Source of the DNA: JAVBOO01 sp031550435
GTDB taxonomy: Bacteria > Bacillota > Clostridia > Lachnospirales > WRAX01
DNA: 11,497 nucleotides
Reading direction: 5' to 3'
Assembly: GCA_031550435.1 (NCBI GenBank)
Contig: JAVBOO010000047.1
Location: 1-11,497, forward strand
Shown one piece after another: positions 6,191 through 11,497 of the stretch. A program made the position numbers and the translations under genes. The notes beneath the pieces were generated by a model. It ran no database searches. It saw nothing but the letters and a program-made list of their open reading frames with translations, and had not been told where the DNA came from. Positions within the stretch are counted from its first letter, which is position 1, and each line of letters starts with the position of its first letter.

Positions 6191-6765
6191 ATGATAAATT
6201 CAGATGTTTCGGGAACACCCACTTATACGCGGAGTATCATGACCACGAATGGGGCCGTCCTGTACACGATGACAACAAACTCTTTGAAATGTTGATTTTA
6301 GAGGGAGCTCAGGCAGGGCTTTCATGGGAAACGGTTCTAAATAAGCGCGAGAATTACCGCGCGGCATTTGACGGCTTCGACCCTCGTAAGGTCGTGCTTT
6401 ACAATGAAGCGAAAATTACGGAGCTTATGGCGAACGCCGGAATTATCAGAAACCGTTTGAAAATCAACGCCGCCGTGACAAACGCCAGGCTGTTCCTCGA
6501 AATACAGGAAAATCACGGCAGTTTTGACAGCTTTATTTGGGCTTATGTTGCGGGGAAACCCATTGTCGGGCATTGGGAGAAGGTCGGGGATATACCCGTC
6601 ACTACCCATATATCCGATAGAATCAGCAAAGATTTGAAAAAGATGGGCTTTAAGTTCGTCGGCACGACTATAATATATTCGTTTATGCAGGCGGTCGGCA
6701 TGGTAAACGACCATGTAAAGCCGTGTTTTGTTTATGAGGAGCTTGAGCATGTCGGACGGTATTGA
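6187..6765 (+). CDS. tag: DNA-3-methyladenine glycosylase I
   Basis: The 192-residue product is a clear Tag protein: YHDHEWGRPVHDDNKLFEM, LEGAQAGLSWETVLNKRENY and FKFVGTTIIYSFMQAVGMVNDH are family hallmarks. It excises N3-methyladenine from alkylated DNA, starting base-excision repair in the cytosol. The zinc ligands known from E. coli Tag (Cys4, His17, His175, Cys179) correspond here to C7, H18, H176 and C180, with a Cys-to-His spacing two residues shorter. E39, in LILEGAQAG, matches the catalytic glutamate position. ATG 6187 overlaps the preceding stop. An in-frame start at 6136 would add 17 residues inside the upstream gene and has no support. The GNAT gene begins within its last 17 bases. 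Confidence 0.96.
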   Translation: MNDKFRCFGNTHLYAEYHDHEWGRPVHDDNKLFEMLILEGAQAGLSWETVLNKRENYRAAFDGFDPRKVVLYNEAKITELMANAGIIRNRLKINAAVTNARLFLEIQENHGSFDSFIWAYVAGKPIVGHWEKVGDIPVTTHISDRISKDLKKMGFKFVGTTIIYSFMQAVGMVNDHVKPCFVYEELEHVGRY

Positions 6766-7204
6766 GATTTGCATTTTCAAAGAAAACAAAAAGAGTTTGC
6801 TGCCGCTGTTGCTACTCGGCGATGAACAGGAATCGCAGATTGATAAATACCTTGAGCGCGGAGATTTATTCGCTTTGTATGACGGCGGCATTAAAAGCGT
6901 GTGTGTTGTTACTGATGAGGGTAACGGTGTTTTGGAAATCCAAAATCTCGCAACAGACGAGCGTTATCAGCGGCAGGGCTACGCTACATGCTTGATTGAG
7001 CATATTGCCCTGCATTATGCTGAGAAGTATGAAAAAATCATACTCGGAACGGGTGATGTTCCGACAATATTGGCATTTTACGAGCGCCGCGGATTTTCTG
7101 TGTCACACCGGTTGCCGGATTATTTCACTATGCACTATGATCATCCGATTATCGAGGATGGCGTGTTCTTGAAAGATAAAGTGTATATGGCAAGGGAGTT
7201 ATAG
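6749..7204 (+). CDS. GNAT family N-acetyltransferase
   Basis: The 151-residue product has the GNAT core: LEIQNLATDERYQRQGYATCLIEHI contains motif A with the acetyl-CoA pyrophosphate loop Q74-R-Q-G-Y-A79, and ILAFYERRGFSVSHR is the usual motif B helix and strand with the FYxxxGF signature. It should transfer acetyl from acetyl-CoA to an amine; the acceptor cannot be told. AGGAG (6737-6741) sets ATG 6749 as the start. The gene overlaps tag by 17 bases, so the two are co-expressed. Low-specificity GNATs of this kind often sit in stress or antibiotic-modification clusters, but that is context only. Confidence 0.93.
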   Translation: MSDGIEICIFKENKKSLLPLLLLGDEQESQIDKYLERGDLFALYDGGIKSVCVVTDEGNGVLEIQNLATDERYQRQGYATCLIEHIALHYAEKYEKIILGTGDVPTILAFYERRGFSVSHRLPDYFTMHYDHPIIEDGVFLKDKVYMAREL

Positions 7205-7208
7205 AGAT

Positions 7209-7466
7209 ATGAGCCGGGAGCCATGGACAGGTTGTTATAAGGTCAGCGTCGGCGGTGAAACAGGGCGTGAAGCCCGCGAATGCGATTACGACTGGGTTTT
7301 GGGGATACGGGAGCAATGCGTAAACGCAGGAGCGACCTTTCGGTTCAAGAACACCGGCTCGTTTTTCAAGAAGGATGGAGCGGTGCAAAAGGTCAACCGG
7401 TTTAGGCGGAACAGCGCTGCGAAAGAGCTTGGAATCAGCATTTTGGGTGATAAAATATTATTCTAA
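7209..7466 (+). pseudogene. DUF5131-family gene with an internal deletion (85 residues)
   Basis: Full DUF5131 (phage Gp37/Gp68-like) proteins are about 220-260 residues, start with a pattern like PW(T/H)GC(H/Y)K(V/I)SxGCxNCY and end with GGE(S/T)GxxAR..C.YDWVL.IREQC. Here the first 13 residues (MSREPWTGCYKVS) run straight into VGGETGREARECDYDWVLGIREQC, then FRFKNTGSFFKKDG and the tail. About 150 residues from the middle appear lost, including the cysteine-rich CxxCY segment. The joint lies near 7242-7250 (K-V-S), where the two parts share similar sequence, as in a microhomology deletion. The frame is intact, so a short protein may still be made, but it lacks the putative metal-binding core. 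The start lies 4 bases after the GNAT stop. The family match is from pattern memory; the deletion is inferred from it. Confidence 0.72.
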
Positions 7467-7480
7467 AAGGCGGTATTCAA

Positions 7481-7930
7481 ATGGCTGAACAATTACTGCG
7501 GAATCCGGATATCAAACCTACCGAGCAAGTGATTGCCGAGTGTCTTGGAGCGGCGAACGCCGCATACCTGAATTTTATCGAAAGATTAAAAGAACATGAC
7601 ATTGACTTGGAGTGGCGCTATTACACCGATGGCAAAGCGTGGCTCGGCAAGGGGCTATATAAATGGACGGGGGCTCGCGGCGGTCTAAAGGAAGTTACCG
7701 CCTTCTGGCTTTCAATTTGGGGCAGTTTTTTCAAGGTAACAATTTATATTCCTGAAAAATCACGGTTGCAGGCGCTTGATCTTCCGCTTGACAGCGAAAC
7801 TAAAAGTATGGTTGAAGATTCAAAACAAATGGGCAAGCTAAAACTCTTTCCGCTGACTTTTGATGTCCGCTCAGATGAGCGGTTCGATGCGATATACAAA
7901 CTTATTGACTTTAGGAAGTTGTTAAAATAA
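7481..7930 (+). CDS. DUF3788 family protein
   Basis: The 149-residue product carries the family pattern: EWRYYTDGKAWLGK (around residues 43-56), then TAFWLSIWGSFFKVTIYIPEK (around 72-92) and a C-terminal region with KLFPLTFDVRSDERFDAIYKLIDFR. DUF3788 proteins are small soluble Firmicute/Bacteroidetes proteins of unknown function. ATG 7481 follows the weak ribosome binding site AAGGCGG. It lies 14 bases after the DUF5131 remnant and 19 before the GyrI-like gene, in the same operon. Confidence 0.88.
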   Translation: MAEQLLRNPDIKPTEQVIAECLGAANAAYLNFIERLKEHDIDLEWRYYTDGKAWLGKGLYKWTGARGGLKEVTAFWLSIWGSFFKVTIYIPEKSRLQALDLPLDSETKSMVEDSKQMGKLKLFPLTFDVRSDERFDAIYKLIDFRKLLK

Positions 7931-7949
7931 AAAACGGAGGCTGATTGCT

Positions 7950-8576
7950 ATGCCGATTGACTATAAAAAAGAACAAAAAGAGCTATATCAGGCTAAAACA
8001 ATGCCATCAATCATAGATGTTCCGGAAATGACCTTTATTACTATAGACGGCAAAGGCGACCCAAATACCAGCGCGGAGTACGCCGCCGCAGTCGAAACGT
8101 TGTATGGGCTGTCTTATGGCATAAAGATGAGCCATAAGTCGGCTTTGGAATACGTCGTCCCGCCACTAGAGGGTTTTTGGACTGTTGATGATGAGTTTTT
8201 TAAAGGCGGCGGCGCGGCGATAACGGACAAGGGGAAGTTTTTGTGGACCATGCTTATCCGTCAGCCGGATTTTGTGACGGAAGATATATTTGGAGCTGCC
8301 AAAACCGCGCTTGCAAATAAAAAACCGAATCTTTGCCTAACCAGAGTACGGCTTGAAAAAATAACCGAGGGCTTATGCGTTCAAATTATGCACATCGGCT
8401 CTTACGACGATGAACCGGCGACAATCGCCAAGATGGACAATTATGCTGTTGAAAACGGTTATGCAATCGACATGGGTGAAACGCGCCGTCATCACGAAAT
8501 CTATCTCTCCGACCCGCGCAAGGTCGCCCCGGAGAAGCTGAAAACAGTGATTCGGCATCCGGTCCGGAAGGTCTAA
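7950..8576 (+). CDS. GyrI-like small-molecule-binding protein
   Basis: The 208-residue product fits the stand-alone GyrI-like family: PEMTFITIDGKGDPNTSAEYAAAVETLYGLSY is its typical N-terminal half. The pattern continues with PLEGFWTVDD and later a C-terminal repeat of the fold with VQIMHIGSYDDEPATIAKM and HHEIYLSDPRKVAPEKL. Such domains bind hydrophobic or cationic small molecules, and some have hydrolase activity or act as drug sensors; the ligand here is unknown. ATG 7950 follows GGAGG (7936-7940). A second GyrI-like module is fused to the AraC protein at the end of this run, so the cluster holds two related sensor folds. Confidence 0.9.
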   Translation: MPIDYKKEQKELYQAKTMPSIIDVPEMTFITIDGKGDPNTSAEYAAAVETLYGLSYGIKMSHKSALEYVVPPLEGFWTVDDEFFKGGGAAITDKGKFLWTMLIRQPDFVTEDIFGAAKTALANKKPNLCLTRVRLEKITEGLCVQIMHIGSYDDEPATIAKMDNYAVENGYAIDMGETRRHHEIYLSDPRKVAPEKLKTVIRHPVRKV

Positions 8577-8633
8577 ATATGCTTTGTAAATATATATAGG
8601 AACAGTAAGCCGGTGAGAGAAGGAATGCAAACC

Positions 8634-9140
8634 ATGATAGGGCAGAACAAAATCAGCAAACTCCCTAAAAGTTATTATGACGAAAACATTAAGTTTAGAG
8701 CGTTCTTAAAAAACAGAGCCGACCCCGATGAGTTTGACCAACATTTCCGGGATTTACACAACGAAATATTCGTCAGAAACGAGTATGACTGCTGCAAATG
8801 CGCTAATTGTTGCAAATTGTACGATATTCGTGTTGAGCAAGGGGATATTTTCCGGATTGCCGAATATCTTGAGCAGTCGGAAAGCGAGTTCGTCCGGAAT
8901 CACTTGAAACAGGATATAGAGGAAGCCGGAGTTTTTGTTATAAAAGACAAGCCGTGCTGCTTCTTAAATACAGACGGTAAATGCCGGATATATGCGGTTA
9001 GGCCTTTGGTTTGCAGGGATTTCCCACATACAAAAAAGCCCGACCGATTGTTTAGCCTAACCAGTATCATGGACTTCGCCGAAGATTGTCCCGTGCTTTT
9101 TGAAATAATTGAGCGGCTGAAACTGATATATAGATTTTGA
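8634..9140 (+). CDS. YkgJ-type cysteine-cluster protein
   Basis: The 168-residue product has the CxxCxxCC hallmark, read here as C53-C54-x-C56-x2-C59-C60 in YDCCKCANCCK. It later has KPCCFLNTDGKCRIYAVRPLVCRDFP, which holds the remaining conserved cysteines of the family (PF03692-like). Members are thought to bind zinc or an iron-sulfur cluster; their role is not established. ATG 8634 is chosen because AAGGA (8620-8624) lies 9 bases before it. GTG 8613 and ATG 8625 lie before or against that site. The product has no membrane segment. Confidence 0.9.
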   Translation: MIGQNKISKLPKSYYDENIKFRAFLKNRADPDEFDQHFRDLHNEIFVRNEYDCCKCANCCKLYDIRVEQGDIFRIAEYLEQSESEFVRNHLKQDIEEAGVFVIKDKPCCFLNTDGKCRIYAVRPLVCRDFPHTKKPDRLFSLTSIMDFAEDCPVLFEIIERLKLIYRF

Positions 9141-9146
9141 AACGGT

Positions 9147-9355
9147 GTGGTTGATATGGAAGTTTTCAAAAATCCGAATTGCCGGAAAATTCGCGGCAGT
9201 CATATTTTAGAAATCGTCTGCGGTCATTGCAAAACTTTCATCAGACATCGGCAAGAAGGCCGGACGCGCGGAGCGCGGCTTTTGACATCACGAAAATGGA
9301 CAAACAGGAAGCGTATAGGCTCGTTCCGTCCGCTTTTAACAAGAGAAAGGTATGA
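9147..9355 (+). pseudogene. Apparent remnant of a small CxxC protein gene
   Basis: From ATG 9156 the frame reads MEVFKNPNCRKIRGSHILEIVCGHCKTF, a plausible start for a zinc-ribbon-like protein (C-x2-C pair). Further on, in a different frame, MDKQEAYRLVPSAFNKRKV runs to a stop at 9353-9355, with the look of a natural C terminus. Between them no frame continues both parts. The first frame runs into the next gene, which would give that protein a 71-residue extension of no conserved character. I infer a gene that lost its middle by deletion or frameshift. I cannot name the family with confidence. The position between two intact genes with the same orientation fits a decayed operon member. Confidence 0.4.
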
Positions 9356-9359
9356 CCAT

Positions 9360-9800
9360 ATGCAAATTATAGTAGATGCCGATGCTTGCCCGGTCAAGCA
9401 AATCATTGTACGGTTAGCGAAACAGAGGAAAATCCCTGTCACTATACTTATTGACACATCACATGAGTTAAATGACGGGTACAGCCGCGTGATCACGGTC
9501 GATAAAGCCGCAGACAGTGTGGATTACGCTCTGATGGGTTTACTAACCCACGAAGATATAGTGGTAACACAGGATTTCGGGCTTGCGGCTATGGTGATTG
9601 GCAAAGGCGCGAGAGCGATCAATCAAAACGGTCTGGTTTTCACAAATGAAAACATGGACAGATTGCTCATGGAACGGTACATCGGGCAAAAGGTGCGCAG
9701 GGTCGGCGGTCGCACAAAAGGGCCGAGCAAGCGGACGAAAGAAGATGACGAGAGATTTGAAACGGCGTTTGAACGATTGCTAAATGTGGTGGGATTATGA
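9360..9800 (+). CDS. YaiI/YqxD family protein (UPF0178)
   Basis: ATG 9360 gives a 146-residue protein that matches the family end to end: MQIIVDADACPVKQII, then VDYALMGLLTHEDIVVTQDFGLAAM, GARAINQNGLVF and VRRVGGRTKGPSKRTKEDDERFE. The family has a PIN-like fold with conserved acidic residues (D6, D8 near the N terminus and the D in VTQDFGLA), suggesting a metal-dependent nuclease-like activity, not proven. AAAGG (9346-9350) supports ATG 9360. The open frame runs back to 9147, but that part is not conserved family sequence and seems to come from the decayed gene before it. Confidence 0.94.
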   Translation: MQIIVDADACPVKQIIVRLAKQRKIPVTILIDTSHELNDGYSRVITVDKAADSVDYALMGLLTHEDIVVTQDFGLAAMVIGKGARAINQNGLVFTNENMDRLLMERYIGQKVRRVGGRTKGPSKRTKEDDERFETAFERLLNVVGL

Positions 9801-9883
9801 GCATCAACAGTTATCTTCGCATTTGAAGTCAAGAAAAAATCATGTGTTTCTTCTATAATTTGCATCAAGGAGGTGAGATAACG

Positions 9884-10807
9884 ATGAGCCAACCGAAGGA
9901 TGAAGTATCTGGAGCAGTTAAGCGGATGAAAGCATATATTTCCGGGCATTTGCAGGAAGAGATCACAGCCGTAGGTGTCGCTAAAGCAGCGGGCTATTCC
10001 CAGTATCACGCGGCGCGGATTTTCAAAGAAGCAATCGGTGTGTCGCCGTTTGAATATATCCGCCGTGAGCGGCTGACCGCATCCGCGCACAGTCTGCGAA
10101 ACGGAAAAGCAAAGGTGCTTGACGTCGCGCTGGATTTCGTCTTCGACAGCCATGAGGGATTTACGCGGGCATTCGCGAACGCATTTGGTATAACGCCGAA
10201 AAAGTTTGCCGATTACCCGTCCCCGGAAGGCTGGCTGATTCCCTATCGTTATCTCGACCGCTCAAAATTAAATTTGGAGGGTACGAGCATGAAAGAAACA
10301 GCGGTAATATTTACGCAAATAATGGAGCGTCCGGCGCGGAAGTTGATACTCAAACGCGCGAAAACAGCGACTCATTATTTCGAGTATTGCGAGGAAATGG
10401 GCTGCGCGGAGGACGGTTCCGGCAATCCGGTTCCCGCTGAGATTCTCAGTCATATCAAAGAGGCTTTATACGAGCAGGTTGGCGTATGGCTGCCGGACAA
10501 TATGCGTCCGGAAGGTACGGGAGTTTATGCAAGCGCTGTCGAGGTGCCGGCCGATTATTCTGGCGAAGTGCCTGAGGGCTTTGACGTAATTGACCTTGAA
10601 CCGTGCAAAATGCTGGTATTCCAAGGCGAGCCGTTCAGCGACGAAGAGTATGGTGAGGCAATCAGCGCACTTTGGTCGGCAATGGAAAAATTTAATCCCG
10701 AGGTATACGGCTATGAGTACGCGCCTGAGCTTGCGCCTAGAATGCAGCTCGCCCCGATGGGATGGCGTGGGTATATCGAAATGAAGCCTGTGAGAAGCAT
10801 TAGGTAA
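9884..10807 (+). CDS. AraC-type regulator fused to a GyrI-like domain
   Basis: The 307-residue product begins with an AraC/XylS DNA-binding domain (about residues 10-110): two helix-turn-helix units, the second around LDVALDFVFDSHEGFTRAFANAFGITPKKF, which is the family signature. A GyrI-like effector domain follows from about 140 to the end (IMERPARKLILKRAKTATHYFEY ... MQLAPMGWRGYIEMKPVR). This matches the SoxS/Rob/BmrR-like drug- or stress-sensing architecture, where a small ligand controls DNA binding. It probably regulates this run or itself; no operator is identified. ATG 9884 follows a strong AAGGAGGTGA (9867-9876). An upstream frame start at 9842 is not supported. A TATAAT lies at 9854-9859 without a good -35, so it may have a weak promoter of its own. 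Confidence 0.94.
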   Translation: MSQPKDEVSGAVKRMKAYISGHLQEEITAVGVAKAAGYSQYHAARIFKEAIGVSPFEYIRRERLTASAHSLRNGKAKVLDVALDFVFDSHEGFTRAFANAFGITPKKFADYPSPEGWLIPYRYLDRSKLNLEGTSMKETAVIFTQIMERPARKLILKRAKTATHYFEYCEEMGCAEDGSGNPVPAEILSHIKEALYEQVGVWLPDNMRPEGTGVYASAVEVPADYSGEVPEGFDVIDLEPCKMLVFQGEPFSDEEYGEAISALWSAMEKFNPEVYGYEYAPELAPRMQLAPMGWRGYIEMKPVRSIR

Positions 10808-10819
10808 CGTAAGGAAAAA

Positions 10820-10861
10820 GCTCCTTCCCACTGACATCGGAGGGAAGGAGCGTCGTCTTTA
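10820..10861 (+). terminator. Terminator-like hairpin after the AraC gene
   Basis: GCTCCTTCCC (10820-10829) pairs perfectly with GGGAAGGAGC (10842-10851) over a 12-base loop. Only a short CTTT follows at 10857-10861, so the T run is weak; termination may be incomplete. Position 13 bases after the stop supports its role as the end of the accessory run. Confidence 0.7.
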
Positions 10862-11018
10862 TACCTGGTTCCGGCCATCGAACAGTGTAAATGGAACAAT
10901 CATCCAACATTAGGTAATACTATTACTGCGGTATAAACCGTGCTACGCAGGAGAGACTGCGTCAAAACTCAGGCCCTAAGTTAGACTTGAGTAAAAAAAG
11001 AATTTTGATATATAGTCA

Positions 11019-11067
11019 GTTAAATTTAAAACCGTCCAAGCGAAGCTTGAGCGGTTTTGAATTTAAC
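11019..11067. repeat. Large hairpin sharing its left arm with 4482-4501
   Basis: GTTAAATTTAAAACCG (11019-11034) pairs with CGGTTTTGAATTTAAC (11052-11067) with one G-T wobble. The interior CAAGC-GAA-GCTTG continues the stem after two imperfect positions, giving a nearly unbroken hairpin of about 49 bases. No T run follows. The first 20 bases match 4482-4501 at 18 positions. It may be a short interspersed palindromic repeat or the end of a mobile element. Confidence 0.65.
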
Positions 11068-11161
11068 GCCCGACGTCCTACAGTCGTGTAAGACTGATAT
11101 TTTCTTAAACGCCTGTAAATAAAAGTTTCCCGCTTAACCAAATAATAACCTTCCGGCAGAG

Positions 11162-11189
11162 TTTCCGCTATCCTTGAAAAGAGCGGAAA
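11162..11189 (+). terminator. Weak terminator-like hairpin before the IS element
   Basis: TTTCCGCT (11162-11169) pairs with AGCGGAAA (11182-11189) around a 12-base loop, and an A/T-rich stretch (TATTTATATTTATTTT) follows. It could stop read-through toward the transposase gene, but the T run is broken. Confidence 0.45.
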
Positions 11190-11274
11190 TATTTATATTT
11201 ATTTTGTAAACGAACAGGAATCTTTTAGGTTTTGGAACGGCGATATTTACTAGATACTGTTTGAAAAATAAAAG

Positions 11275-11319
11275 TTGCACAACTAAATCCTGTTTTGTGC
11301 TATAATAAAGCAAAACAGG
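11275..11319 (+). promoter_or_regulatory. Transposase promoter with inverted repeat around its -10
   Basis: TATAAT (11301-11306) lies 20 bases after TTGCAC (11275-11280), a looser -35 with long spacing. The -10 sits inside the inverted repeat CCTGTTTTG (11289-11297) / CAAAACAGG (11311-11319). This could be an operator for self-repression or a hairpin that limits transcription entering from outside; either would curb transposition. Confidence 0.5.
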
Positions 11320-11328
11320 GTGAAGCGA

Positions 11329-11497
11329 ATGGCATCAGCCAGAAGATACGAACTGACGGACGAAGAATGGAACAAGGTGGTTATGTTATTACCACCAGAG
11401 AATACGGGAAGCAAAGGTCGACCGTCGAAAGACAACAGAACAATGTTTAATGCTATTGTCTGGCTTGCACGAAGCGGGGCCGCATGGCGCGATTTGC
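11329..11497 (+). CDS. IS5-family transposase, N-terminal part (cut by window end)
   Basis: The visible 56 residues begin MASARRYELTDEEWNKVV and continue through LLPPENTGSKGRPSKDNRTMFNA to IVWLARSGAAWRDL. This is the N-terminal helix-turn-helix-like region of IS5-family transposases (YxLTDxEWxxixxLLP...GRPxxDxRxxxNAIxWxxRTGxxWRDLP). The catalytic DDE domain lies beyond the window, so whether the gene is intact cannot be judged. AGGGTGA (11317-11323) precedes ATG 11329 by five bases. Confidence 0.92.
   Translation, partial: MASARRYELTDEEWNKVVMLLPPENTGSKGRPSKDNRTMFNAIVWLARSGAAWRDL

Larger units (their letters stand above)
10862..11328. other. Intergenic region between accessory run and transposase
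   Basis: About 470 bases without a supportable gene. They hold the large hairpin at 11019-11067, the 8-bp hairpin at 11162-11189 and the transposase promoter region from 11275. Between 10862 and 11018 I see only short weak inverted repeats (such as CTGCG/CGCAG around 10927-10954) and no open frame of note. The left end of the insertion element could lie anywhere between about 11070 and 11275. Confidence 0.55.
11275..11497 (+). mobile_element. Insertion sequence, IS5 family, partial
   Basis: The transposase gene and its promoter mark an insertion sequence that continues past the window end. The left boundary is uncertain because the matching right terminal repeat is not visible; a short inverted pair AGTTG-CA-CAACT at 11273-11284 and the region just left of it are candidates for the element end. 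No target duplication can be tested here. Confidence 0.6.

Noticed and set aside
9147..9359. In-frame N-terminal extension of the YaiI/YqxD protein by 71 residues.
   Set aside because: The family starts at the MQIIVDADACP motif, which has its own ribosome binding site at 9346-9350; the extension is not conserved-looking and overlaps an apparent remnant in another frame.
9823..9859. Full promoter for the AraC gene using TTGAAG and TATAAT.
   Set aside because: The spacing is 25 bases, too long for a normal sigma-A promoter; only the -10 is convincing.

Overview
The window looks like chromosomal DNA of a low-to-medium GC Gram-positive bacterium, most likely a member of the Clostridia. The signs are strong AGGAGG-type ribosome binding sites, sigma-A-like TTGACT/TATAAT promoters, TTG/ATG start use and gene families typical of Firmicutes (VanZ-like, YaiI/YqxD, DUF3788, GyrI-like, AraC-GyrI fusions). 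No species can be named from the sequence.

Layout. (1) 59-422: four tRNA genes on the plus strand, Pro(CGG), Arg(UCU), His(GUG) and Lys(UUU), none with an encoded CCA, closed by a strong terminator at 424-468. (2) 567-1327, minus strand: a decayed ABC transporter gene (end of the membrane domain plus Walker A) broken by at least two frameshifts and missing both ends. (3) 1333-1881: non-coding, with a near-consensus promoter at 1539-1567. (4) 1882-4204: four small genes reading rightward (a four-helix membrane protein, a two-helix protein with a possible PH-like domain, a small soluble beta-rich protein and a membrane-anchored extracytoplasmic protein), closed by a terminator at 4280-4334. None has a known function; they look like one envelope-associated operon. 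(5) 4335-4971: a structured, gene-poor stretch with a promoter, several hairpins, a possible 55-residue small protein with a strong Shine-Dalgarno sequence, and the apparent tail of a VOC/glyoxalase-like gene abutting the next start codon. (6) 4972-10807: a tight rightward run of about ten genes with overlaps or short gaps: VanZ-like protein, QueG-like iron-sulfur protein, 3-methyladenine DNA glycosylase I (tag), GNAT acetyltransferase, a shrunken DUF5131 gene, DUF3788 protein, GyrI-like protein, YkgJ-type cysteine-cluster protein, YaiI/YqxD protein and an AraC regulator fused to a GyrI-like domain. A terminator-like hairpin follows at 10820-10861. (7) 10862-11497: non-coding DNA with a large hairpin, part of which recurs at 4482-4501, then the start of an IS5-family transposase cut by the window edge.

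The run in (6) resembles an accessory repair/stress/detoxification cluster: alkylation repair (Tag), an acetyltransferase, two small-molecule-binding GyrI-like modules and a drug-sensing type of AraC regulator. A striking secondary theme is partial gene loss: the ABC gene is frameshifted, the DUF5131 gene appears to have lost its middle while keeping both ends in frame, the DNA between the YkgJ-like and YaiI genes looks like another gene missing its middle, and a VOC-like gene is reduced to its tail. I see no CRISPR array, no phage structural module and no clearly novel defence system; the strongest unknown is the four-gene membrane operon at 1882-4204.
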